Part shown: piece by piece, positions 14,475-22,208 of the stretch
Layout: every line of letters begins with the position of its first letter
Numbering within the stretch: the first letter of the stretch is position 1
Assembly (NCBI GenBank): GCA_937926145.1
Contig: CALANW010000114.1
Location: forward strand, 1 to 22,514
Length of the DNA: 22,514 nt
Direction of reading: 5' to 3'
Source of the DNA: an uncultured Ruminococcus sp.
Lineage (GTDB): Bacteria; Bacillota; Clostridia; Oscillospirales; Ruminococcaceae
Position numbers and translations under genes: made by a program
The notes under the pieces: generated by a model
What the model was told of the DNA's origin: nothing
Databases searched by the model: none
What the model saw: only the letters and a program-made list of their open reading frames with translations

Positions 14475-16815
14475 ATACGAGCCGTCCGTCCATAACGGCT
14501 TGTGGAATGTGCGGAGCTGTATGAAATTTTCCGTGATATTTTTCATTCTGCATCTTATCGCCGCTCCCTCGATGCTGATATCGGCAATATATAATATTAC
14601 AAATCATATCAGCTCAGGTCCGAGCGAAAGCACCTATATTGTCGCCGCAGGAGCAACATTCTTCGCAGGCGCGCTCGGGATCCTCATCGCATTTATGAAC
14701 TTCGGCTGTCTTTATAATAAGAACAAAGCCGATATGTACCTCTCCGCACCGCTCTCGATGAAGCAGAGATTTCTCTCCGATTATCTTTCGGGACTTGCTT
14801 CGTATATAATCCCGTTTATCGCGGCGCAGATACCGACACTTATTCTTTTTGCGGTCGGACACTTCTGCTTTGACGGAAAAGAGTTTACATATTTCATTGC
14901 AGGAGCGGAGGGCAAGGACGCAGAATATCACTATGTCTGTGACTTTTTCGGCAAAGCGTTCCCTTACTACGGACGTTTCGCTGTCGGCGGAATAATTTCA
15001 ATGATAATGCTTTTTACGCTGACGGTTCTTATACTGACCTGCTGCGGAACACTTTTTGACGGCATCGTTCATACTATACTTATAAATACATTTTCTTTCC
15101 TCTCTATCGTGTTTGTCTGCGATACTATTTTTAATGCAAATTTTATGATAGACCTGAACAGATTCTTCTATCCGCTGATCGCGTGGACTTCGCCTGCGGG
15201 AGCTGTCATAACACTGGTCAAGTGTTCATTCAAAAGTTATCAGTATGATTACACGGTCCTTCCGCTGTGGGAATGGATGCTGGGCGTTATCGTAAATATT
15301 GCCGTGAATTTTGCATTGGCTTATCACTTTTACAGAAAGCGCAGAGCCGAGCATATCACAAAGCCTATCGTTTTCCGCTGGATATACAGCTTGATGATAA
15401 CACTCGGACTTTGCTTTGCGCTTGTTTTATTGTTCGGAAACGATTTTGCCGACGGATTGAAGATAAACAAATACTTCTTCATAGACGTTTTTGCGGTACT
15501 CCTTGTTTATATGCTCTTCGAGATAATTTCCAACAGAGGATTGAAAAAGCTGTGGAAAGGCGCAGTCCGCTATGTGGTAACTTTTGCAGCTTTTGTCGGC
15601 TGTATGACACTTCTTCTCTCGACAAGACTGTTCGGTGTGGAGTATTATGTTCCGTCTGTTGATGATGTGGAAAAGATATATCTCGGCTACGGCGGAGTTT
15701 ACAATGATGTTTCCTATCCCGAGTTCACATATTATGACGGCGACGGTTCAGACGGCTCGGTTTTCGTCATTGAGGACAGAGATAACATCGAAAACATTGT
15801 TGCGGCACAGCATATATCGGCTGAAGCAATGAAAACTGCCATAAAAAACGGCGGTGCAAACGGCTGGCAGGAGTGGCTCGACAAAAACGGTGAAGCATAC
15901 ACGGTGCAGGATTTCTCCATCTGCTGCGTACTCAAAAGCGGCAGGAGAGTTACAAGGAGCTACAGCATCGTAACGGCGGAAGCAGAGAAGCATCTTATGA
16001 ATATCGATGTTTCGGACGAATACAAAAAGCAGGCGGCGCAACAAGTAATGAGAAAATTCGTGCCTTATGATAAGCTCTACAATAGCAGGCTCGAAGATGA
16101 AGAGATGTGGGGAACATACGGCGGAGTTGAAAATGTATCGGTCGATCTCGTGCTTTTTACACCTATCAACCTTTCAAAAAATGACGGAACGATGGGTAAT
16201 AAAATAAAGATGAACGAAAGCTTTTACAACGAGCTTCGCGATGCGATCGCAAGCGATATGGAGAACCGCACGGCTGAGGAATATTTCCACCCATGCTCCG
16301 ACAGAAAATACTCCCTCTGCATAAGCGGAGTTATCTGGAGCCTTGACATTGACGCAAGCTGGACGGAAACGATGAAAGTTCTCGCCGCCCACAATTGCTT
16401 TGAAAGCCTTGACAAAGAGGCAGACATACTGCTTGATGAAAGCAATCCCAAGCCTATGCGGCAGATAGCTGTATTCAAAAGCTGGAACGGTACGCAGAGT
16501 ATCGTTTCAAGACTGCTTTTCTGCGCAAAGGAAAACATCACGAACTATGAGTATTTTGAAAGGCAGGATAAGGAGATCAATGCAAGATATGTAATTCACT
16601 ATTCGGAAGATCTGCGGACGCTTATCAATGTTATGCAGTTCAAATATGTGACCGATGAGAATCTGTATCATATCAGTATCAACGGCGATATGTATCCTAT
16701 CCCTCCCGAATACTCCGATGTTGCCGAAAGGGTGTATGATTCGGCTGAAAAGCTGAGCGACTATCCCGATTCAACCGATATTTACTACGGCTTGGGTGCT
16801 GTAATGGATCAATAA
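14437..16815 (+). CDS. ABC transporter permease with large C-terminal domain
   Basis: A 792-residue membrane protein with about nine or ten hydrophobic segments in its first ~400 residues (for example FFILHLIAAPSMLISAIYN and VLILTCCG), then a ~370-residue hydrophilic domain with no motif I recognise. It resembles the permeases of ytr-like systems, which are also large. The start is chosen at 14437 because GGAGG (14423-14427) is 9 bases upstream; 14431 is only 3 bases away, and 14398 has no site. It overlaps the ATPase gene by 38 bp and is the last gene of the operon. The substrate is unknown; the context suggests a cell-envelope stress role. Confidence 0.88.
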   Translation: MTVKASTLQTLAEYEPSVHNGLWNVRSCMKFSVIFFILHLIAAPSMLISAIYNITNHISSGPSESTYIVAAGATFFAGALGILIAFMNFGCLYNKNKADMYLSAPLSMKQRFLSDYLSGLASYIIPFIAAQIPTLILFAVGHFCFDGKEFTYFIAGAEGKDAEYHYVCDFFGKAFPYYGRFAVGGIISMIMLFTLTVLILTCCGTLFDGIVHTILINTFSFLSIVFVCDTIFNANFMIDLNRFFYPLIAWTSPAGAVITLVKCSFKSYQYDYTVLPLWEWMLGVIVNIAVNFALAYHFYRKRRAEHITKPIVFRWIYSLMITLGLCFALVLLFGNDFADGLKINKYFFIDVFAVLLVYMLFEIISNRGLKKLWKGAVRYVVTFAAFVGCMTLLLSTRLFGVEYYVPSVDDVEKIYLGYGGVYNDVSYPEFTYYDGDGSDGSVFVIEDRDNIENIVAAQHISAEAMKTAIKNGGANGWQEWLDKNGEAYTVQDFSICCVLKSGRRVTRSYSIVTAEAEKHLMNIDVSDEYKKQAAQQVMRKFVPYDKLYNSRLEDEEMWGTYGGVENVSVDLVLFTPINLSKNDGTMGNKIKMNESFYNELRDAIASDMENRTAEEYFHPCSDRKYSLCISGVIWSLDIDASWTETMKVLAAHNCFESLDKEADILLDESNPKPMRQIAVFKSWNGTQSIVSRLLFCAKENITNYEYFERQDKEINARYVIHYSEDLRTLINVMQFKYVTDENLYHISINGDMYPIPPEYSDVAERVYDSAEKLSDYPDSTDIYYGLGAVMDQ

Positions 16816-16858
16816 GCGTGCAGTCGGCAGGTATAGTAAATAAAATATGAAACAGCTC

Positions 16859-16887
16859 TTGACATTTTTGCTCAAAAGCACTATAAT
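16859..16887 (+). promoter_or_regulatory. Consensus promoter of a short antisense RNA
   Basis: TTGACA (16859-16864) and TATAAT (16882-16887) with a 17-bp spacer, a perfect sigma-A consensus only 43 bp past the permease stop. No start codon with a ribosome binding site follows before a terminator at 16938-16983, which points to a non-coding product. Confidence 0.85.
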
Positions 16888-16893
16888 ATAGAT

Positions 16894-16986
16894 ATAAAGA
16901 GGGCATACCGATAGACGGTCGCTCCCAAATATGCGTTAAGAAATAATCGCCGCATTTAGAAGCTGGGGCGGTTATTTCTTTTTACT
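16894..16986 (+). ncRNA. Candidate antisense antitoxin RNA
   Basis: Inferred transcript of about 90 nt from the consensus promoter to the terminator. It converges on the small peptide gene encoded on the other strand and overlaps the 3' end of that mRNA. Its 5' half also contains CTCCC (16922-16926), which can pair with the GGGAG of the peptide's Shine-Dalgarno, so it could act both by 3' overlap and at the translation start. The layout is that of RNA II of type I toxin-antitoxin loci such as Fst/par. The exact ends are estimated. Confidence 0.6.
16938..16983 (+). terminator. Terminator of the antisense RNA
   Basis: AAGAAATAATCGCC (16938-16951) pairs with GGCGGTTATTTCTT (16967-16980), 14 bp with one G-U, followed by TTT within a CTTTTTAC tract. 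The hairpin also forms on the minus strand and contains the stop codon of the small peptide gene, so it may end both transcripts, but the U run favours plus-strand termination. Confidence 0.85.
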
Positions 16987-17052
16987 ATCAAGCAGTATCT
17001 TAATGATATCGCAAATAAGTATTCCCAAAGTGAGAACTTCAATAATACTCAT
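16972..17052 (-). CDS. Small hydrophobic peptide, candidate type I toxin
   Basis: A 26-residue frame starting MSIIEVLTLGILIC, continuing through DIIKILL and ending DSKKK. It is one membrane-spanning helix (about 3-22) with a basic tail. The M-S-x-x-E-x-L-x-L start and the tail resemble the holin-like/TxpA family of type I toxins, known by pattern only. A strong Shine-Dalgarno GGGAGG (17067-17062) lies 9 bases before the ATG, and a consensus promoter is placed 5' of it. The Shine-Dalgarno is inside the hairpin CTCCCT-GAA-AGGGAG (17077-17063), a usual device for blocking toxin translation. The stop codon is within the shared terminator stem. No homology search was possible. Confidence 0.6.
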   Translation of the reverse strand: MSIIEVLTLGILICDIIKILLDSKKK

Positions 17053-17119
17053 ATAGCAACGCCTCCCTTTCAGGGAGCAGGAATTGACCGCCTACCGTTT
17101 CTGGTATGTCCATAGGTCC

Positions 17120-17148
17120 ATTTTATCATCTATTTGTTATATTGTCAA
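17120..17148 (-). promoter_or_regulatory. Promoter of the small toxin-like gene
   Basis: On the minus strand TTGACA (17148-17143) and TAAAAT (17125-17120) are 17 bp apart. The transcript would start near 17113 and have a leader of about 60 nt containing the hairpin that masks the ribosome binding site. Confidence 0.82.
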
Positions 17149-17274
17149 TATTTGTAATAAAATACGCTTGTTTAGTGTTTTGAGTGCTTTTATGCTGAAA
17201 AAAGCTTTATGCGAAACAATTATATATAGTATAATGAACGAGGTAAACAGACATTTGCTCTCAGATATTGTAAA

Positions 17275-17311
17275 AACTGACCGCCAAGTTAAAAGCTATA
17301 GGCGGTCAGTT
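17275..17311. terminator. Bidirectional terminator-like hairpin
   Basis: AACTGACCGCC (17275-17285) and GGCGGTCAGTT (17301-17311) form an 11-bp perfect stem with a 15-base loop. T-rich tracts follow on both strands (CTTTATATTTTT on plus, TTTTTAC on minus). A TATAAT at 17230-17235 could start a short plus-strand RNA ending here, but its -35 box is poor. The left arm repeats TGACCGCC, also found at 17084-17091 in the leader of the toxin-like gene. The rest of 17149-17473 shows nothing I can name. Confidence 0.65.
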
Positions 17312-17473
17312 CTTTATATTTTTACTATGGTATTGATTTACTGTTTTAATGGCATAAATTTCATATTTCACATAAAAATAAGGGCAAAAATTCTGCATTT
17401 TGTATAAATATGACGAAAAGCGCATATAATGTTGATGCTGCAAAAATTTTTGAGAAAAATTTGGCGAAAATGC

Positions 17474-17502
17474 TTGACAAATCGGCACTTTGTGTATATA
17501 AT
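17474..17502 (+). promoter_or_regulatory. Promoter of the str operon
   Basis: TTGACA (17474-17479) and TATAAT (17497-17502) with a 17-bp spacer, giving a leader of about 77 nt before rpsL. Perfect boxes fit the high expression expected for ribosomal protein and elongation factor genes. Confidence 0.9.
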
Positions 17503-17585
17503 TATTAATTGTTTGATGCTGTCTTTATGGGTAATTGCGCCCGGACGTGCATACAGACAATAATTTTTGGGAAAGGAGATAGATT

Positions 17586-18011
17586 ATGCCTACATTTAAC
17601 CAGTTGGTTCGTAAGGGAAGAGAGGTTTCCGAAAAGAAATCCACCGCTCCTGCTCTTCAGAAGGGTTACAACTCCAAGAAGAAGATCCAGATCGACCAGA
17701 GCGCACCTCAGAAGAGAGGCGTATGCACAGCTGTAAGAACTGCTACACCTAAGAAGCCTAACTCTGCTATGAGAAAGATCGCCAGAGTAAAGCTCACAAA
17801 CGGTACAGAAGTTACTGCTTACATTCCTGGTATCGGCCATAACCTCCAGGAACACTCTGTTGTTCTTATCAGAGGCGGACGTGTAAAGGATCTCCCTGGT
17901 GTACGTTACCACATCATCAGAGGCACACTTGACGCTCAGGGCGTAGCTAAGAGAAATCAGGCTCGTTCCAAGTATGGCGCAAAGAAGCCTAAGGCAGGCG
18001 CAGCTAAGTAA
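17586..18011 (+). CDS. rpsL: 30S ribosomal protein S12
   Basis: S12, 141 residues, sits at the decoding centre of the small subunit. RGVCTAVRTATPKKPNSAMRK carries Lys56 and Lys57, equivalent to E. coli Lys42/Lys43, and RVKDLPGVRYH carries Lys101, equivalent to Lys87. All are in the streptomycin-sensitive form. The only common-site change noticed is Met for Leu in PNSAMRK. AAAGGAG precedes the ATG. It is the first gene of the str operon and uses a codon set rich in AAG, CTC and GGT typical of highly expressed genes, unlike the accessory genes to its left. Confidence 0.98.
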   Translation: MPTFNQLVRKGREVSEKKSTAPALQKGYNSKKKIQIDQSAPQKRGVCTAVRTATPKKPNSAMRKIARVKLTNGTEVTAYIPGIGHNLQEHSVVLIRGGRVKDLPGVRYHIIRGTLDAQGVAKRNQARSKYGAKKPKAGAAK

Positions 18012-18068
18012 TAGCGCAAAAGAAATCTTAAACAATTGGCATATCATTGGAAGTATAACTCAATGAAA

Positions 18069-18143
18069 CCACATATTGAATGTGGAGTATTCATTTTAAT
18101 ATATATGAATACCTCTGCATTGGACGTGCGTGTCATCGCAGAG
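18069..18143 (+). promoter_or_regulatory. Three successive hairpins in the rpsL-rpsG intergenic region
   Basis: The 187-bp gap between S12 and S7 is long for this operon and can fold into CCACAT/ATGTGG (18069-18085), GTATTCAT/ATGAATAC (18087-18112) and CTCTGC/GCAGAG (18113-18143, with GACG/TGTC inside). The stems are nearly back to back and end 55 bases before the S7 start codon. In E. coli this same gap is where S7 binds to repress its own synthesis; whether this RNA does so is inference. Confidence 0.6.
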
Positions 18144-18198
18144 ATTGTGGATTGAAACGAGTACCTATGATATCATTTCTATGAAGGAGGGAAGAACT

Positions 18199-18669
18199 GT
18201 GCCAAGAAGAGGTAAAATCGCAAAGCGTGAAGTTTTGTGTGATCCAGTTTACAATTCTGAGATCGTAACACGTCTTATCAACAACATTATGCTTGATGGT
18301 AAGAAAGGTGTTGCTCAGAAGATCGTTTACGGTGCATTCGACATCGTAGCAGAGAAGACAGGCAAGGACGCTCTCGAAGCATTCAATGAAGCTCTCGAAA
18401 ACATCATGCCTCTCCTCGAAGTAAAGGCTCGCCGTGTAGGTGGTGCAACATATCAGGTTCCTATGGAGGTACGTCCTGAAAGACGTCAGACTCTCGGACT
18501 CAGATGGCTCACAACCTATTCCAGAGCAAGAAGCGAAAGAACCATGAAGGAAAGACTTGCAGCTGAGATTATGGACGCTCTCAACGGTACCGGCGGTGCT
18601 TGCAAGAAGCGCGAAGATACTCATAAGATGGCTGAAGCTAACAAGGCATTTGCACATTACCGTTGGTAA
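18199..18669 (+). CDS. rpsG: 30S ribosomal protein S7
   Basis: S7, 156 residues, the usual length, nucleates assembly of the 30S head and contacts E-site tRNA. The protein begins (M)PRRGKIAKREVLCDPVYNS and contains LEVKARRVGGATYQVP and the C-terminal KMAEANKAFAHYRW. The start is a GTG at 18199: GGAGGG lies 7 bases upstream and the protein then has the standard N-terminus. The longer ATG-led frame (from 18130) would add 23 residues foreign to the family. Confidence 0.97.
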   Translation: MPRRGKIAKREVLCDPVYNSEIVTRLINNIMLDGKKGVAQKIVYGAFDIVAEKTGKDALEAFNEALENIMPLLEVKARRVGGATYQVPMEVRPERRQTLGLRWLTTYSRARSERTMKERLAAEIMDALNGTGGACKKREDTHKMAEANKAFAHYRW

Positions 18670-18705
18670 GACGGCTTAATGCTGCAATTTATGGAGGTTT
18701 AATTT

Positions 18706-20787
18706 ATGCCAAGAGATTGTTCACTTGAAGATACAAGAAATATTGGTATAATGGCCCACATTGACGCAGGTAAAACAACCACAACTGAGCGTATCCTTTT
18801 CTATACAGGTGTAAACCATAAGATCGGTGAAACTCACGACGGTGCTGCAACAATGGACTGGATGGCACAGGAGCAGGAGAGAGGTATCACAATTACTTCC
18901 GCTGCTACAACTGCACACTGGGCAGGCCATAGAATCAATATTATCGACACCCCCGGCCACGTTGACTTTACAGTTGAAGTTGAACGTTCACTTCGTGTAC
19001 TCGACGGTTCTGTAACGGTTCTCTGTGCAAAGGGCGGCGTTGAGCCCCAGACAGAAACAGTTTGGAGACAGGCAAATAAATATCAGGTACCGAGAATGGT
19101 ATATGTAAACAAGATGGATATCATGGGTGCAAACTTCTACCACGTTGTAGATATGATGCACGACCGTCTTAAGTGTAATGCTGTTCCGATCCAGCTCCCT
19201 ATCGGCGCTGAGGACGACTTCAAGGGACTTGTTGACCTTGTTGAAATGAAGGCTTACGTTTACTATGACGATCTCGGAAAGGATATCAGAGTTGAAGATA
19301 TCCCTGCTGACTTGGTTGAAAAGGCTCAGAAATACCACGAAGCTATGCTCGAGGCTGTTGCTGAGCAGGATGATGAGATCATGGAAAAATACCTCGGCGG
19401 TGAGGAAATTACCATTGATGAGATCAAGAAATGTATCCGTAAGGGTACTATCGCAAATACAATGGTTCCTGTTGTATGCGGTACTTCTTACAGAAATAAG
19501 GGCGTCCAGAAGCTCCTCGACGCTATCGTTGACTATATGCCTTCTCCGCTCGATATCCCTCACATCAAGGGCGTAAACCCTGAAACAGGTGAGGAAGAGG
19601 AAAGACCTTCCTCTGACGATGAGCCATTTGCAGCTCTCGCATTCAAGATCGCTACTGACCCATTCGTTGGTAAGCTTTGCTACTTCCGTGTTTACTCCGG
19701 TAAGGTAGACGCAGGTGCTACTGTCCTCAATGCTACAAAGGACAACAGCGAAAGAATGGGACGTATCCTCCAGATGCATTCTAACCACAGAAAGGATATT
19801 GATACCTGTTATGCAGGTGATATCGCTGCTTGTGTTGGTCTTAAGAATACAACGACTGGTGATACACTTTGCGATCCTAAGCACCCGATCATTCTCGAAT
19901 CCATGGAATTCCCTGAACCTGTTATCCAGCTCGCTATCGAGCCTAAGACTAAGGCTGGTCAGGAAAAGATGGGCATCGGTCTTTCAAAGCTTGCTGAAGA
20001 AGACCCGACCTTCAAGACATGGACAGACGAAGAAACAGGACAGACAATCATCGCTGGTATGGGTGAGCTCCATCTTGATATCATCGTTGACCGTCTTCTC
20101 AGAGAATTCAAGGTTGAAGCTAACGTAGGTGCACCTCAGGTTGCTTACAAGGAAACTGTCAAGACACTTGCTGATGTTGATCACAAGTACGCTCGTCAGT
20201 CCGGTGGTAAGGGTCAGTATGGTCACGTTAAGATCAAGCTTGAACCTAACGAATCCGGTAAGGGTTACGAGTTTGTTAATGCAGTTGTCGGCGGCGCTAT
20301 TCCTAAGGAATACATTCCTGCTGTTGACAAGGGTATCCAGGGCGCTATGAAGTCCGGTATCCTCGCAGGTTACCCTGTAGTTGACGTAAAGGTTACTCTT
20401 TACGATGGTTCTTACCATGAAGTCGACTCCTCTGAAATGGCATTCTCGATCGCCGGTTCTATGGCATTCAAGGAAGCTATGAAGAAGGCTAACCCATGCA
20501 TTCTCGAACCTATCATGAAGGTATCCGCTATCGTTCCTGAAGACTTTATGGGAACTGTTATCGGTGACCTCAACTCCAGAAGAGGACAGATCCTCGGTCA
20601 GGAGATCAACAACGGAACAGCTCAGGTCGATGCTCTCGTTCCGCTCTCTGAAATGTTCGGTTACTCCAACGACCTCCGTTCCAAGACACAGGGTCGTGGT
20701 CAGTACACAATGGAACCGCACAGCTATGTAGAAGTTCCTAAGAACGTTGCTGAAAAGATCATGACTGCAAGAGGCAAGGCTGAATAA
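18706..20787 (+). CDS. fusA: Elongation factor G
   Basis: EF-G, 693 residues, the translocation GTPase. G-domain motifs: AHIDAGKTT (17-25), RGITIT (59-64), DTPGH (81-85), NKMD (135-138). The later domains are full length, with RQSGGKGQYGHVKI (domain IV) and the C-terminal RSKTQGRGQYTMEPH block. GGAGG lies 8 bases before the ATG at 18706, which is 36 bp after rpsG. Nothing marks it as a tetracycline-resistance or FusB-linked variant; it is the housekeeping factor of the str operon. Confidence 0.98.
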   Translation: MPRDCSLEDTRNIGIMAHIDAGKTTTTERILFYTGVNHKIGETHDGAATMDWMAQEQERGITITSAATTAHWAGHRINIIDTPGHVDFTVEVERSLRVLDGSVTVLCAKGGVEPQTETVWRQANKYQVPRMVYVNKMDIMGANFYHVVDMMHDRLKCNAVPIQLPIGAEDDFKGLVDLVEMKAYVYYDDLGKDIRVEDIPADLVEKAQKYHEAMLEAVAEQDDEIMEKYLGGEEITIDEIKKCIRKGTIANTMVPVVCGTSYRNKGVQKLLDAIVDYMPSPLDIPHIKGVNPETGEEEERPSSDDEPFAALAFKIATDPFVGKLCYFRVYSGKVDAGATVLNATKDNSERMGRILQMHSNHRKDIDTCYAGDIAACVGLKNTTTGDTLCDPKHPIILESMEFPEPVIQLAIEPKTKAGQEKMGIGLSKLAEEDPTFKTWTDEETGQTIIAGMGELHLDIIVDRLLREFKVEANVGAPQVAYKETVKTLADVDHKYARQSGGKGQYGHVKIKLEPNESGKGYEFVNAVVGGAIPKEYIPAVDKGIQGAMKSGILAGYPVVDVKVTLYDGSYHEVDSSEMAFSIAGSMAFKEAMKKANPCILEPIMKVSAIVPEDFMGTVIGDLNSRRGQILGQEINNGTAQVDALVPLSEMFGYSNDLRSKTQGRGQYTMEPHSYVEVPKNVAEKIMTARGKAE

Positions 20788-20814
20788 GTTTTTTAGTAAA
20801 ATTTATAAAAAAGC

Positions 20815-20854
20815 TTGCTTTTTCGGTTCAAATCTGTTATTATAGTATTATAAT
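20815..20854 (+). promoter_or_regulatory. Possible internal promoter for tuf
   Basis: In the 103-bp AT-rich gap after fusA, TTGCTT (20815-20820) and TATTAT (20838-20843) are 17 bp apart. A second -10, TATAAT, lies at 20849-20854 with TTCAAA 16 bp upstream. Either would give extra transcription of tuf beyond the operon promoter. Confidence 0.55.
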
Positions 20855-20890
20855 AAATCCCATTATATATTATCTAAGGAGGAAATTCCA

Positions 20891-22090
20891 ATGGCAAAGG
20901 CACATTTCGAACGTACTAAGCCCCACGTAAATATTGGTACTATCGGTCACGTTGACCACGGTAAGACAACTCTTACAGCTGCTATCACTAAGACACTCGC
21001 TCTCGAAGGTCTTGCAGAGAAGAAGGACTACGCAAACATCGACTCTGCTCCGGAAGAGAGAGAGAGAGGTATTACAATCAACACAGCTCACGTTGAGTAT
21101 GAGACAAAGAACCGTCACTATGCTCACGTTGACTGCCCAGGCCACGCTGACTATGTTAAGAACATGATCACTGGTGCTGCTCAGATGGACGGCGCTATCC
21201 TTGTAGTTGCTGCTACTGATGGCCCTATGGCTCAGACTAAGGAGCATCTCCTTCTTGCTCGTCAGGTTGGCGTTCCTTACATCGTTGTATTCATGAACAA
21301 GTGCGACCAGGTTGACGATCCTGAGCTTCTCGAACTCGTTGAAATGGATATCCGTGAAACACTTGACAAGTACGAATTCCCTGGCGATGATACACCTATC
21401 ATCAAGGGTTCTGCTTACCAGGCTCTTATGGCTCCTGATGACCTCAGCGATCCTGCTTACGCTCCTATCCTTGAACTCATGGATGCTGTTGACACTTATA
21501 TTCCTACACCTGACCGTAAGGCAGACCTTCCTTTCCTTATGCCTGTTGAAGACGTATTCACAATCACTGGTCGTGGTACTGTTGCTACAGGTAGAGTTGA
21601 AAGAGGCCAGCTCAAGACTGGTGACGAAGTTGAGATCATCGGTCTTACAACTGAAAGAGCTAAGACAGTTGTAACCGGTATCGAAATGTTCAGAAAGATT
21701 CTTGACTACGCTGAGGCAGGCGATAACATCGGTGCTCTTCTCCGTGGTATCCAGAGAACTGACATCGAAAGAGGCCAGGTTCTTTGCAAGCCCGGTTCTA
21801 TTCACCCCCACACAAAGTTCAGCGGTCAGGTTTACGTACTGAAGAAGGAAGAGGGCGGACGTCATACTCCTTTCTTCAACAACTACAGACCTCAGTTCTA
21901 CTTCAGAACAACTGACGTTACTGGCGTAATCACTCTTCCTGCTGATAAGGAAATGTGCATGCCTGGCGATAACGTAACAATGGATGTTGAGCTCATCACT
22001 CCTATCGCTATCGAAGAAGGCCTCCGTTTCGCTATCCGTGAAGGTGGTAGAACAGTAGGTTCAGGCGTTGTTACAGGTATCAATGAATAA
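20891..22090 (+). CDS. tuf: Elongation factor Tu
   Basis: EF-Tu, 399 residues, the GTPase that delivers aminoacyl-tRNA. Seen: GHVDHGKT (19-26), RGITIN (59-64), DCPGHADY (81-88), NKCD (136-139) and GSAYQA (173-178), then domain 2 with GRGTVATGRVERG and domain 3 ending REGGRTVGSGVVTGI. AGGAGG is 8 bases before the ATG. It is the last gene of the str operon and is followed by a strong terminator. Confidence 0.98.
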   Translation: MAKAHFERTKPHVNIGTIGHVDHGKTTLTAAITKTLALEGLAEKKDYANIDSAPEERERGITINTAHVEYETKNRHYAHVDCPGHADYVKNMITGAAQMDGAILVVAATDGPMAQTKEHLLLARQVGVPYIVVFMNKCDQVDDPELLELVEMDIRETLDKYEFPGDDTPIIKGSAYQALMAPDDLSDPAYAPILELMDAVDTYIPTPDRKADLPFLMPVEDVFTITGRGTVATGRVERGQLKTGDEVEIIGLTTERAKTVVTGIEMFRKILDYAEAGDNIGALLRGIQRTDIERGQVLCKPGSIHPHTKFSGQVYVLKKEEGGRHTPFFNNYRPQFYFRTTDVTGVITLPADKEMCMPGDNVTMDVELITPIAIEEGLRFAIREGGRTVGSGVVTGINE

Positions 22091-22150
22091 TTATTCATCG
22101 AATAATTAATTCGTTCCTTTAACAATTACGTTTGATTCGTAAATAAAATT

Positions 22151-22196
22151 CGCTCTTGCTGAGTAATCGGCAAGAGCGTTTTGGTTTTATTTTGGG
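22151..22196 (+). terminator. Terminator of tuf
   Basis: CGCTCTTGC (22151-22159) pairs with GCAAGAGCG (22170-22178), a 9-bp perfect stem with a 10-base loop, followed by TTTTGGTTTTATTTT. Confidence 0.93.
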
Positions 22197-22208
22197 TTTC
22201 CATAAAAG

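Noticed and set aside
17084..17407. A 107-codon plus-strand frame across the gap before rpsL
   Set aside because: It has no ribosome binding site, runs through the promoter of the toxin-like gene and a strong hairpin, and its predicted protein is biased by AT-rich DNA without any recognisable motif.
17411..17430. A second promoter for rpsL with TATAAT at 17425-17430
   Set aside because: No acceptable -35 box lies 16-18 bp upstream, while the promoter at 17474-17502 is a perfect match.
18988..21865. Long minus-strand frames opposite fusA and tuf
   Set aside because: These are codon-bias shadows of highly expressed genes with no start signals or motifs.
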